Shown one piece after another: positions 1-9,094 of a stretch of 33,095 nt of DNA (position 1 is the first letter of the stretch; every line of letters starts with the position of its first letter). The DNA lies in contig JAPEVF010000503.1 of assembly GCA_029747585.1 (NCBI GenBank), positions 1 through 33,095 on the forward strand. Direction: 5' to 3'. The notes under the pieces were generated by a model, which was not told where the DNA came from, did no database searches, and saw only the letters and a list, made by a program, of their open reading frames with translations. Origin of the DNA: Pleurotus djamor. Lineage: Eukaryota; Basidiomycota; Agaricomycetes; Agaricales; Pleurotaceae. Both the position numbers and the translations under genes were made by a program.

Positions 1-1
1 G

Positions 2-859
2 GACCTTCCCGTCCCAGTGAAGGACGATCAAGATTCCTACGATGGTGTTCCTCTGGTTCATCTACAGGATGACGCACATCTCATACGTGGATTCTTAGCC
101 GTCATATATAAACCCCAGTACGTTGCTCCTTGCATGTACTCATCAATCGCTCAACATCGTGACGCATGCAGGCTTACCCCCAAAGACCGCTACTCTGATA
201 GCACAGTCAAGGCTTTGTTAGGCCCATTGATCATATCGAAAAAATATGAAGCCACCGATCTCAGAGATCATATAATATCGTTTATTCATGATAATTGGCC
301 GGAAGATTACGCGGAATGGAAAATCTTGACAACGGTCCTGGACAAAGCCATTGAACGCCATGATTACACCCCAGAGACAACTATACATCTATCTTGGGAG
401 GCCGACATCCGCAATGAAGTCCAGAAGCCCCTCGCCTACGCATATCACCATCTCTCCTGCTTTACCCTTGATACTTTTGAACTGGACAGATTGAACGCCA
501 CGGATATCATCATCGTTACGCATGGCCAGCAATCCATCCGGACCTGGTTCCATGACTCGGTGAGGAACTGGAGCCCCAAACCATGTGCCACGCAAAAGTG
601 CGACGTCCCCCGTTTCAAAGATGCACTGATCTTGTCTTCGGTGGAACGGAACCCTTGCGCATTGCTGTCTTGGTGGGAAAGAGAGGCAGCTTCAACGAGC
701 TTGGTCGGATTGTGCTCTTCTCGTAATTGTCGTTTGAAGACCACGACGTGGTTGAAGGGACTCGTTGACGAAGCCTATCACCAAATCCCTGAATTTTTCG
801 CCCTGTGTACTTGCAAAGGTAGTGCAGAACAAACCAGTACCGCAGCCCCCGCGCCCTGA
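2..859 (+). CDS. BTB/POZ domain protein, 3' part (5' end outside window)
   Basis: The reading frame is open from the window edge and ends at TGA 857-859, so the start and the first half of the BTB fold lie outside. The visible part opens with the middle of a fungal BTB domain (GVPLVHLQDDAHLIRGFLAV), followed by the helices around KALLGPLIISKKYEATDLRD. The C-terminal region carries cysteine pairs (CATQKC, CSSRNC, CTC) of the sort found in agaricomycete BTB proteins. A 54-nt intron is placed at 118-171 (GTACGT...GCAG). Removing it joins FLAVIYKPQ to LTPKDRYSDS and restores the BTB helix order, although the intron is a multiple of three with no stop, so read-through would also be open. Family role, not shown here: BTB domains mediate dimerisation and can recruit Cul3. 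The specific function is unknown. Confidence 0.75.
   Translation, partial: DLPVPVKDDQDSYDGVPLVHLQDDAHLIRGFLAVIYKPQYVAPCMYSSIAQHRDACRLTPKDRYSDSTVKALLGPLIISKKYEATDLRDHIISFIHDNWPEDYAEWKILTTVLDKAIERHDYTPETTIHLSWEADIRNEVQKPLAYAYHHLSCFTLDTFELDRLNATDIIIVTHGQQSIRTWFHDSVRNWSPKPCATQKCDVPRFKDALILSSVERNPCALLSWWEREAASTSLVGLCSSRNCRLKTTTWLKGLVDEAYHQIPEFFALCTCKGSAEQTSTAAPAP
118..171 (+). other. 54-nt intron in the BTB gene
   Basis: GTACGT donor, CTCAAC branch-like sequence and GCAG acceptor. Its length is divisible by three and it has no in-frame stop, so automatic annotation may retain it as 18 extra residues. Confidence 0.7.
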
Positions 860-1010
860 ATCGTCCTTCCTGAGACTCCGGGAGACCCCACAATGTCCGT
901 CGACGCGGTGAATGGGTAGCTAGTGGCTGCTAGACTACCTTTGATACACAATGTCTTGACAACAACCCTCTCCATAGTTTCGAGGCGACCGGCTNNGCAA
1001 CATGTCTCGA

Positions 1011-2296
1011 TCAAGGGCAGTGAGTCTTTGAGCACGATATCTCGATCTCCGAGATGGACAGGAACCGGGTGCTCGAGGAGGAGTTGTGGTGTAGGCAGAT
1101 GGGGATGAGTAAGCCAGAAGGTGATGTTGAGAGATTCCAACTGGGCGGATCGAGGATGAGGGACAACTGCAAGCCAGGGTAGATTTGAGGTGTAGGCAGA
1201 CGGGGATGAGTGGAGGTGTATTCGAGGCCGTTGGTGAGGATGAATGAGTGAGTACCTGCAGGGATGTCGGCGAGCGAGTAAGCCATCCGCTCGTGTCTTC
1301 GATCAAGGGGGGAATACTTACCGAGTAGGAAGGGAACCGTGATCGGTCGGCTCGCTTGGACTGTGATCGAAATTAGTGAGGTCGGCGCGGAGGGGAGGGT
1401 AGTGCGCGATTATGTACTTACCCCTTCTTTTAGTCTTGTTGTTGTCAACGGCGACCACGCGGTTGTTGTCGTCGCTGGTGGCGACGTCTGGCTGACTATT
1501 ATCTGTAGAGTGAGGTTGATGTTAGTGTTGAGTACTTGAACGAAAGAATAAACTCGGACTTACCAACGATAATCTAACGCGCACCGAGTCCTCGAAAATA
1601 ATTAATGAGTGAGTGGATTAGATACGGGCGGACTCACATATCAATACTTGGAAGTGATATGGTCTCGATGATGAGTGGATTTATTACTGGAACGAGGTGG
1701 ATGAGCGGCTGGGATCACTGATCGAAGTGGAACAGACTTGGTACTCGAAAATTGGACACATGGCTAGTAAACAGAATTAGTGCCATGGACGAAGTCAGTC
1801 ATAATTGATGAAGCAAAGGCTTACCAGTTTGAATGGATATCGTAGTGTTACTTCAATGAGGCCATTCCTAGAGGGAAACAATCGAGTGGAATCCTGAAAC
1901 CAATTAGACTGGACTTACTTGATACTAATCGCACGACTTGTGGATTCTACTGGACAAATGTGAGAGATCAGTAGTTTCGGATGGTTATTAATGTATTACT
2001 CACCTTGAGAGTCAAATGCGAGCACTGAAGGATAGATGATTAGTTACGAGCAAGCAATAATAAGAGAAAAGTGACCGAACTTACGAGCAGTCAAGATATG
2101 TCTTCGGAGTAAAGTGACGGTCAATGTCTGATAGACTGTGAAGACTAGATGGCGGCGTACCAGAGCCGTACAAATTAAAAGGAGGAGTCTGTATAGGATT
2201 GCAAGTCAGATCGTGGTACTCTATAGATGGGAGGTGGGCGTGGCTTACCAAAGTTGATAAGAATAGTGGAGAGCGCGTCGCTTGGGGGGATGACAA
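1011..2296 (-). CDS. Micro-exon gene of about twelve exons, unknown family, no ATG in exon 1
   Basis: Reading the minus strand, GTAAG/GTGAG/GTACG donors and CAG/TAG/AAG acceptors recur every 70-150 nt. Proposed exons: -2249, 2188-2172, 2101-2085, 2024-2004, 1949-1919, 1867-1825, 1763-1745, 1686-1638, 1590-1564, 1495-1422, 1360-1322, 1255-1011. Introns are 47-70 nt, several with CTGAC or TAAC branch sites. The pieces join in one frame to TGA at 1011. Counted from TTG 2296 the total is 630 nt, exactly 210 codons. The product contains NGLIEVTLRYPFKLP, PCVQFSIINPLIIETISLP and VQASRPITVPFLLGTHSF: alternating hydrophobic, beta-rich. No family was recognised; an arrestin-like beta-sandwich is only a guess. 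Oddities: no ATG between the TATA box and the first donor, and a repeated THP-LPTPQ peptide in the last exon that changes frame. It could be a coding gene with a non-AUG or missed start, or a recent pseudogene. Intron 2 donor and intron 9 acceptor are the least certain sites. Confidence 0.5.
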
Positions 2297-2390
2297 AGGG
2301 GGAGAGGCGAGAGAAGGAGAGAGAAGGAGAGAGTAGAAGAGATGAGATGAGATGGGAGGTGATGAGGACTTTGAGTCGAAACTGGCCTGG

Positions 2391-2398
2391 TATTTATA
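2391..2398 (-). promoter_or_regulatory. TATA box and pyrimidine leader of the micro-exon gene
   Basis: The minus strand reads TATAAATA, followed by a long C/T-rich stretch (about 2360-2285) before the first splice donor at 2248. This is a typical strong fungal core promoter. Its position directly upstream of the first micro-exon supports transcription in that direction. Confidence 0.6.
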
Positions 2399-2481
2399 GG
2401 GAGACGGCGAGGTTGGTGTATTCGTGCGTTTCCGAAGAAACAGCTCATTCGAAGCCGCAGAAAATTTCTCTGACAGCTACA

Positions 2482-2500
2482 GCTCGGCTCTGAGCCGAGC
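2482..2500. repeat. 19-bp perfect palindrome GCTCGGCTC-T-GAGCCGAGC
   Basis: Two 9-bp arms around a single central T, about 85 bp upstream of the TATA box. A second inverted repeat, GCGGGC-CAAGT-GCCCGC, lies at 2534-2550. Their position suggests operator-like sites for dimeric regulators of the micro-exon gene. This is inference only. Confidence 0.4.
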
Positions 2501-2550
2501 AAAGGGTCTTAGCGCTCAGGGTCTCACAGCCTAGCGGGCCAAGTGCCCGC

Positions 2551-3186
2551 TTCAAACGCAAGAACGGAGCGAACAGTACGACGAGGAGAGGGTTGAATAG
2601 AGTGAATCCCCGTTGTCCCTGCTCCACTTGTGCTGGCAGGATTCGACTGGTCCACGTCTGAGGTACAGTATGGGCGTCTATTTGTGCACCTGGTGCATGA
2701 GCCTGGCGGTGAGGAGGGTGGAATCGACGAGGAACGAGGAGGAGGAGGAGGGATAGGAGTGAAAACAGGAGTGATCGAACTTGGTCACAAACTGTTTTTT
2801 CACGGCGACGATCATGGCCTCACTTCTTCTGGCCGTCTCACATACCCTCACCTACTTCTACTCAAGACACTTACAGAGCACGGAACACACAAACTGAGTA
2901 TTGGGAATATTTGGTGATTTTTTGTTGCGGCCGGAAATAGCTGACCCCTGACTTTGCCAAGCTGTTTCCTAAATCGGACTTGAACTCTGGCTTTCTTCCG
3001 TACCACCACCATCTTTCGTCGCCGCTCCCTCTCTCCTCGCTCCTTCCACCCTTCATTCCCAGAGCTCACTTCCTGACTNACCCTGCGGAAAATGTCATCC
3101 GTAACGCACCGAAACGAGGGCATCTCGTAACCACTGGTCTTCGCTCGAATTTCTCAACACATAATCTGAACGTGCTCTCCTTGCAG
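2551..3186. other. Intergenic stretch, nothing supportable
   Basis: Short frames on both strands without ATG-plus-splice support. A GA/CT-biased segment lies at about 2990-3060. An ATG at about 3110 precedes a possible intron ending at 3186, but the frame stops at once, so this may be flanking sequence carried in with the PRP8 piece. Confidence 0.3.
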
Positions 3187-3423
3187 GGTTTGTTGACGAC
3201 ACCAACGTGTATCGAGTGACCATGTCAGTAACTTTATTTCCCCTTGATCATCACCGTCTTACAATGTCTCCAGCCATAAAACATTCGAGGGAAATCTTAC
3301 CACGAAGCCCATCAGTCAGTGCCTTACCACCCCCTGCCTTAACTCTCCTCATTTCGTTCCACACAGACGGTGCTATCTTCATCTTCAATCCCCGTTCTGG
3401 CCAGCTCTTCCTCAAGATCATTC
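3187..3423 (+). pseudogene. PRP8 fragment with its introns retained
   Basis: Three exons are visible: 3187-3223 (FVDDTNVYRVT), 3274-3314 (HKTFEGNLTTKPI) and 3367-3423 (GAIFIFNPRSGQLFLKII). They are separated by introns 3224-3273 (50 nt) and 3315-3366 (52 nt, branch CTTAAC, CACAG acceptor). Codons split across both introns restore exactly, giving I and N. The joined stretch of about 44 residues matches the extremely conserved segment of Prp8, the central U5 snRNP scaffold of the spliceosome, just before the TSVWAGQKR motif. The match stops abruptly after ATC ATT at 3423, and unrelated sequence follows. Because the introns are present this is a DNA-level copy of a small gene piece, not a retrocopy. 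Prp8 is over 2,000 residues, so this cannot be a functional gene. Confidence 0.85.
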
Positions 3424-3952
3424 CTAATCTAGCGAGCTATTTCCCCAATCAAGCCCCCAAGTTACATCTCCGACGATACAGTCAGCCGTGATGTGACACT
3501 GGATCACGAAGATAACATGTCAATATGTTTTTTGTGCGCTCAAGCACTCTACAACGTCTCTTCCAGCCGATAAACACGAGTTTCGACACCGAATGAGCCC
3601 AGTTAATCCTGTCTCAAAAGTTTAGCTTGCTTTGCTCCGCCCGTTATTTTGTGACATCGGTTTTTATGAAAATCCAACCACTATTCTTCACCTCAGTACA
3701 GCACACCATCACATCTGCTCTTCGGAGTCGAGTAACATTACTTGCAACGTACATTAGAAATCTTTAACAAAAAGTCCGAAGGGAGGTGTCCTTGAGGAGG
3801 ATGGTTCCGAGTCAATTTCCCACTGAGTGGGACTTTCCCACTGGGCGGTACATCACTGTACTGGGTATCGGGCATGGCTGGTGGTACGATTTCTTGTCGA
3901 CTTTGAGTTCTTTTTCTTGGTACCTCCGTTTCAAACTTCCACTACGGACTCT
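3424..3952. other. Intergenic stretch, nothing supportable
   Basis: No frame with coherent coding character. The sequence after the PRP8 break shows no recognisable gene. Confidence 0.3.
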
Positions 3953-3959
3953 TATATAA
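3953..3959 (+). promoter_or_regulatory. Possible TATA box (TATATAA)
   Basis: TATATAA followed by a C/T-rich segment, upstream of the ATG at 3990. The spacing to that ATG is only about 31 nt, short for a fungal leader, so the true start may be further downstream. Confidence 0.3.
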
Positions 3960-3989
3960 TTCTACTTTCCCCCTTCACGCTGCCCTTTC

Positions 3990-4418
3990 ATGCTGCCCAT
4001 TCTTCCATACGTTCGTACGCTTCGTCCGACCTACCCCAGTTCCTTGCCCCTTGTCCCCACACGTTGCTACACGTCTACCACAACGCGGACACTTTGCTAC
4101 CACCGCAAGTTCATCCGTACTCTTCGGTGCTCCGATCCCGAACTCTGGGACTTTCCCTACCTACCTACGCATGCCAATGCCTCTCTACGCTTTCCTGCAC
4201 TGTGTATTTTGTCACCGTGGATCGATGGTTACAGAACGTGCGGCCGTTTCTACATTATCCCTCTGGCCTTTGATAGTGGATCCAGCTTTTNGGGCGTTCG
4301 GAGTATGCCAGCTCTGTGGGGGAGAATCACTACTTGTTGCACAAGTTTGATGATTACATCCCTTGGACTTGAGCTTGAACTTCGAATACGAAGGGCTCTT
4401 ACAGTGCAATCAAGGTGA
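3990..4418 (+). CDS. Hypothetical open frame, 142 codons, doubtful
   Basis: True ATG at 3990 behind a TATA-like site, open to 4418, with one N at about 4291. Composition is rich in R, S, T, L and P. No domain, signal peptide or membrane segment is visible and no family was recognised. Two other frames over the same bases are also open, so this may be chance in GC-rich sequence or unspliced fragments of a gene. Low confidence. Confidence 0.2.
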   Translation: MLPILPYVRTLRPTYPSSLPLVPTRCYTSTTTRTLCYHRKFIRTLRCSDPELWDFPYLPTHANASLRFPALCILSPWIDGYRTCGRFYIIPLAFDSGSSFXGVRSMPALWGRITTCCTSLMITSLGLELELRIRRALTVQSR

Positions 4419-4740
4419 ATGTAGGGTGCCGACATAAGTAACACGGTCATGACCGAACGAACTAGAGACTACATATTACATATTCTAGATGACGAGGAAC
4501 GGGAGGTCGAACGTTATGGGGATGCTTGTACAAGTATTGAGTCAGTGCGCTGCCATTTCAGACTTGAGATACGATGCTACGGCTTGTATAGACTAGACCT
4601 TCACGCTTCACGCCTTAATGGAAGTGGATCGTGGGTTTGGCCAAAGCTGGGATAGTAGAAGGTTAGCAGATGCGTTGATACCCATTTAGAGTATAAGAAA
4701 CTCACAAAGAACAAGCCCAAGTATGAAAATAATCCATGGG

Positions 4741-5950
4741 TCAGGAAAACACGTCTCTGACAACGCACCGTAGCTTTCCCTGCATACGATGCTGCGGCAT
4801 TCGACGGGTGATTCCTTCTTTTATGCCCTCCACCTCCGTCGAATCCATGCACAGAACAGATATTCGTATGTCTGCGTTTCCTACAGCCTTATCCAGTACT
4901 CCCCAGTCCACGAAGTCGTACTGGGGGGAACCAGGGAGTATCAAATGGAGGTGAAATTCCACGGTTTGTAGGAAAGGCAAGGCAAGTGATCCGAGGGTTG
5001 CGGAAAGGTGCTCTTTCACATGTTTGGCTTGGCCATCCAGGAGCATGAGCACGAGCGACAGGGAGCGGAGATTAGTGTTTGCCTTGAGGTCAAAGATTGG
5101 TAGGCCTAAGGACGCGTGTGAGGACGGGGCGGTAAACGGAATGGAATGTTCACGTACGACTGGGCCAGCGGTAATCCAAGGTCAGAGCCGTAAGCTCTGT
5201 ACCGAATGACCGCAACAAAGGGTTCAGTAATGACTCATTGAGCTCATAACTGACTGTTACGGCGAAGCAATGAATGGGAAGCGGGGTGCTTGGATGGAGA
5301 GGTAACCATTGCAGGAGGGCTTCACGCGTCCTGGAACCGGTGAGGTAATATGAAAGGTTCCGAATGGTCCTTGGAAAATCTGGAGATGAACGCAGCCCCG
5401 ATCCATCATACCACTGATTTGCAAAGTCTCCACGAAGCATGTCACGAATTCGTAGGGTGTGTAGACGAGGGAACGACGCGATGAACTGTTTCATCGCATG
5501 TAAATCTCTGAAGAGGTAGCTGTCAATGTCAAGGTGGCCGAGAAAGGAAAGTGGTGAGATTAATGTGATAGTGTCCGGTCTTTCTGGATCAAAGTGGAGA
5601 ATTGCGTGGAAATGCAGTGAGAGGAGCGTTTCGTGCTTGGATATTGCCTGGAGGATTTTATTCACGGAAATCCAGTCCGATGAGCGTTCCAAGCGATCAA
5701 GGGTAAGATGCTTGATCAGAGGTGCGAGAGAGTCATTCTCCTCTATCGTTCTGGCGAAGTTACGAATACCGTCGTTGCTGAGGGTGACAGATCGGTAGAG
5801 AGCTGATTGGGCACCGGGAAGCCATGATTTGCAGACTTCGCAGATATGAAGGAGGTCGCGCAAGCGAAGATCGTCAGATAGCAAAAGGAAGGTGTGGAAG
5901 AGGAGCTCTGGGGGGAGCTTAGATATCGCCGCGCAGTGGGAGCCGCTCAT
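4741..5950 (-). CDS. F-box-like protein, paralog 1 of the cluster
   Basis: Two exons, 5950-5158 and 5105-4741, with a 52-nt intron (GTACGTG...CTTAG). The joined frame is 386 codons (385 residues). It starts at a true ATG and ends at TGA 4741-4743. Residues about 8-50 form an F-box-like motif (SKLPPELLFHTFLLLS, ICEVCKSWLPGAQSALYRSV). The rest is a series of hydrophobic beta/alpha units resembling degenerate leucine-rich repeats (FLGHLDIDSYLFRDLHAMKQ; LRSFGTELTALTLDYRW). Exon 2 carries the family's tail motifs YDFVDWGVLDKAVGNADIRI and RRMPQHRMQGKLRCVV. By family knowledge an F-box binds Skp1 to bring substrates to an SCF ubiquitin ligase; the substrate is unknown. Exon 2 is exactly 365 nt, as in paralogs 2 and 3. 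Confidence 0.8.
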
Positions 5951-6590
5951 CGTGGTGCAGAAACAAGCGGTGATTGGCAGGAGAACTCACGCCCAAGTCA
6001 CGCCTGTTCCGGGAGATAGGGTCATTCAGGAATCAGGAGACGAACCATATCATAATCCAACAACCATCGCGAATGCTTTGCCATCTCCCTTACATCCTAG
6101 CCGCGGCTTTTACTATCACAGCTATCTGATTCCAAGACTTGATGGAAGTCAGTCAAGTCCGGGACTACTTCTAGGTACCAACACGTGTCACGCGCTGAAG
6201 ATTCATCGTTTGTCAGTCCCTTCCATGTTTATTTCCCATATTATCTTCGGCCATCGCTCGATCAGCTCCAAGCAGTCCTGCTAGACGAGAGAAATCAACG
6301 CAGTTGCCAAGACACCCGACCTTACTCTAGTCGGAGGTCGGTCTTAGGGACGAGGCTGTCCTAGAGAAGTCAAAGACGACTTCCTGGTAGTGAATACTCT
6401 GTAAGGGTGTCTGAGATCGGTTTACGGTTGCATTTACTCTACCACTCGTCAATAAGACTGGGGTTGGCGACGTGAGTTGTTTATGCGGACATTGATTTCG
6501 AAGCGGTGAAAATGAATACTTATACGATTGACGGATTGGGCGAAGTGGGTATAGGAGGCTCCCTACAATCAGGACAGGAGGGCACAAAAT
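5951..6590. other. Spacer between F-box paralogs 1 and 2
   Basis: Upstream region of paralog 1 and downstream region of paralog 2, both minus strand. No clear TATA box or coding frame was found. Confidence 0.3.
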
Positions 6591-7815
6591 TTATAAACGG
6601 TGGGTCGAGACTCGACACCTTATCCTGCCCTGAGCATGGTGCAGTGGCATCTGACCGATAATTTCCTCTGCTCCGCCCGCCCTCTGAAATTTCTCGCGCG
6701 AAAGAATGTAGACTCGTATGTCTGCATATCCTGGCGCTTTATCGAGCACTTCCCAGTCCATGAAGTCGTAGCAAGGGGCGGTAGGGTTGTTTAAGGCGAG
6801 TTCGGCCACCACGCTGTATAGCGAAGGCGCTGAAAGCGTGGCAAGGGTGGTCGAGAGATGGTCTTTGAAATAAACAATATCTTGCTCGAAGAGTCCGACA
6901 TCGAGAGTGAGGGAGTGTAGATTCGTGTTGGCACTGAGGTCGATCTCGGGAAGGCCTAAAAATACCAGGTTAGTTAGAACGAGTCCTGGGTATTTGATGT
7001 TCAAGTAACGTACAAGGCGATGACAAACATCGATAATCCAATCTGAGAGATTTGAGCTCCGTACCAAGGGAACTCAACAGAGTTCCAAGCGATGCTTCGG
7101 TTTCATCGCTTAGTATGGTGAAGGCAAGGGACTCGATTGGATCCGAAGTCTTTCGGTAGTGAAGTACCCAGTGGACGAGGGCTTCGAGCGTGTCAGTGCC
7201 GGTGAAAAGCAACGCAATCTTCCGTATGGTAGCCGGGAAATCCAGATGACCTTCCGAACCCGTTTCGTCGTACCACTCTTCGACGAAGTCACCAGTGAAG
7301 TCGTCATGAATGGCGAGGCTGTGGAGATGAGGGAATGAGGCGATGAACTGTTTCATGTCGTGTAAACTTTCGAACATGTCAACGTTGACATCAAGGTGGC
7401 GAAGCGACGAAAGCGATCCGCTTATTTCAGGCCATTCAAGTCTGATACGGAAAGTATCGTGAATGTGCAATGAAAGGACGGTTTCGCGGTGGGATAGTGC
7501 TTGGAACATGCTCATTACGAAAGCAGAGTCGAGCGGACTTTCGGTGTGGGTAAGTGAGACATTTCTGATGAGGGGTACGAGCGATTCGTTCTCTTTGATT
7601 GTGCGTGCAAGTTCAAGCCTGTTCCTTCTCGAAAGGGTGACGAATCGGTAGAGCGCCGCCCGTGCACTAGGAAGCCACGATCTACAGACGTGACAGATGT
7701 GAAGCTGGTCGCTGTAATGGTCTTCATTGGATAGTAGTGTGAAGACTTGGACCAAGATCTCTGGAGGGAGCTTGGAAATGGGCGCAACTGGAGCATCTGT
7801 CGACGGGGTGGTCAT
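6591..7815 (-). CDS. F-box-like protein, paralog 2 of the cluster
   Basis: Exons 7815-7014 and 6955-6591 around a 58-nt intron (GTACGTTAC...TCTAAC branch...TTTAG), giving 389 codons (388 residues) ending at TAA. A frame upstream to 7827 is open but lacks an ATG, so the first ATG, at 7815 (MTTPSTDAPV), is chosen. The F-box-like motif is at residues about 12-60 (SKLPPEILVQVFTLLS; ICHVCRSWLPSARAALYRFV). The middle holds LRR-like strands (LSSLRHLDVNVDMFESLHDM). The tail motif is YDFMDWEVLDKAPGYADIRV and ends GQMPLHHAQGRIRC. Paralog 1 lies downstream in the same orientation. A fold-back transposon ends 100 bp upstream of this ATG and may alter its promoter. Probable SCF substrate adaptor by family, unproven here. 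Confidence 0.8.
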
Positions 7816-7914
7816 TGTTGGGAGCAACGACGACGTGATCTCCGAAAAGATTATCGATCACCTCAACTAAATAGGGTCGCCGTTCAGGAGTCCCTAAGTG
7901 GTCGTGACTCCGTT

Positions 7915-8392
7915 CACTGCGTGAGCTAACTGGTTTTCTGCGCGGAAAACCGATGTGGTCAAAACACACGATCTTCCATCTCNTTTTCCGCGCAGAAAAC
8001 CATAGCTATCTCTGTGGGAAAACCAAATTGAAAATAATTAGTTTTCCATTGACTTTTCACAAAGGAAAACTTACCGGAAAACGGGTCGTTTTCCAATCTG
8101 CTGTTCCCGCGGGAAGACCATTTATTTTCGGGGAGGAAAACTGAATAAACACACTATAATAATTGGTTTTCCTCCTTGTTAAACGAATGGTCTTTGTGTC
8201 GGAAAACCATATTGAAAACAATCAATTTCCCGACAGGTTTGCCTTTGTGAAAACTTATCGGAAAACTAATCATTTTCAATCTGGTTTTCCCACAAAGATA
8301 GCTATGGTTTTCTGCGCGGAAAACGAGATGGAAGACCGTGTGTTTTGACCACATCGGTTTTCCGCGCAGAAAACCAGTTAGCTCACGCAGTG
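7915..8392. mobile_element. 478-bp fold-back (MITE-like) element with CACTG/CAGTG ends
   Basis: The two halves are inverted copies of each other. The outer arm of about 100 bp is nearly identical (CACTGCGTGAGCTAACTGG... and its complement); the inner parts have diverged, with the centre near 8154. The ends are CACTG...CAGTG, and a GTT triplet flanks each side as a possible 3-bp target duplication. Terminal CACTR with 3-bp duplications is the signature of CACTA/EnSpm transposons, so this is best read as a non-autonomous derivative; it encodes no transposase. Inside, a 20-bp near-palindrome GGTTTTCTGCGCGGAAAACC recurs four times (about 7930, 7984, 8306, 8355), and many GGAAAAC/GTTTTCC units fill the rest, like the subterminal transposase-binding repeats of that class. 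One N lies at 7983. Confidence 0.85.
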
Positions 8393-9094
8393 GTTGCATT
8401 CGCTCAGCTTGCACGTATATGCGTCGACTAGATGGGAGTGCAATTCTAGAGAGATAGAATTGGAAGACCAAGTCAAGCTCTTGTAGATGTAGTGAGCCTC
8501 CTGGCTTCGAGATGAGCGGATGTCAAACTCACCAAGGGCCAATCTTAAGATGAGAGACGAGCGAGGAATCATCGACATCGATCAAGAGTATGATCCTGTG
8601 TATATATCCCCAGCCCTCTCTCTGATCATAATTCATAGGTGTTTGGTCGTAATTCCCTCTCCTACACCGGCTGTCTTCTTTTACACATTACAGAGTTTCA
8701 AATATCTGCGTTTGCCTTATCGAGTACTCACCAGTCCCCGAAGCTGTGATAAGGGAATATGGGTCAGTTCCTCTAGGGCTCTGGTGCGCAGGGGACTTTC
8801 CGCATCATCATCGCTACCAAACGGTTATATGCACCGTCGTAGCGATCCTTGCTTTACCCCCATGACTATTTGCGTGACAACACCTATCGCGTCTTCAATT
8901 TTCAAAGTTCGCCGGACCCTTCGCGTGCTTTGTCCTTGTCTTGAAACTCAGGCATCCCGACGTTCGGCTGAGATGCCTACGGGGAAAACACCGGTGGGTA
9001 TTCCTTCTCCCTGTTCTCCTGAACACCCCTGATTTCTACGGGAGCTCGCGAGGCTTGATCGATGGTTCCTTGCTTCTTACCATCAGCGGCGACG
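8393..9094. other. Spacer between transposon and F-box paralog 3
   Basis: Contains the F-box remnant at 8701-8750 and otherwise no supportable gene. An ATG frame at 8520-9032 is open but has no family character and crosses that antisense remnant. Confidence 0.4.
8701..8750 (-). pseudogene. Short remnant of an F-box paralog exon 2
   Basis: The minus strand reads HSFGDW-stop-VLDKANADI, clearly matching the family tail motif YDFxDWGVLDKAxGNADIR of the intact paralogs. The glycine codon GGA has become TGA and one codon pair is missing. Only this most conserved core is still recognisable, so the copy is old or was captured as a fragment. Confidence 0.7.

Noticed and set aside
7953..8471. Open frames on both strands inside the fold-back element
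   Set aside because: They arise from the repeated GGAAAAC/GTTTTCC modules of an inverted repeat, lack domains and mirror each other.
8520..9032. ATG frame of 170 codons upstream of F-box paralog 3
   Set aside because: No family character, and it crosses the antisense F-box relic at 8701-8750.
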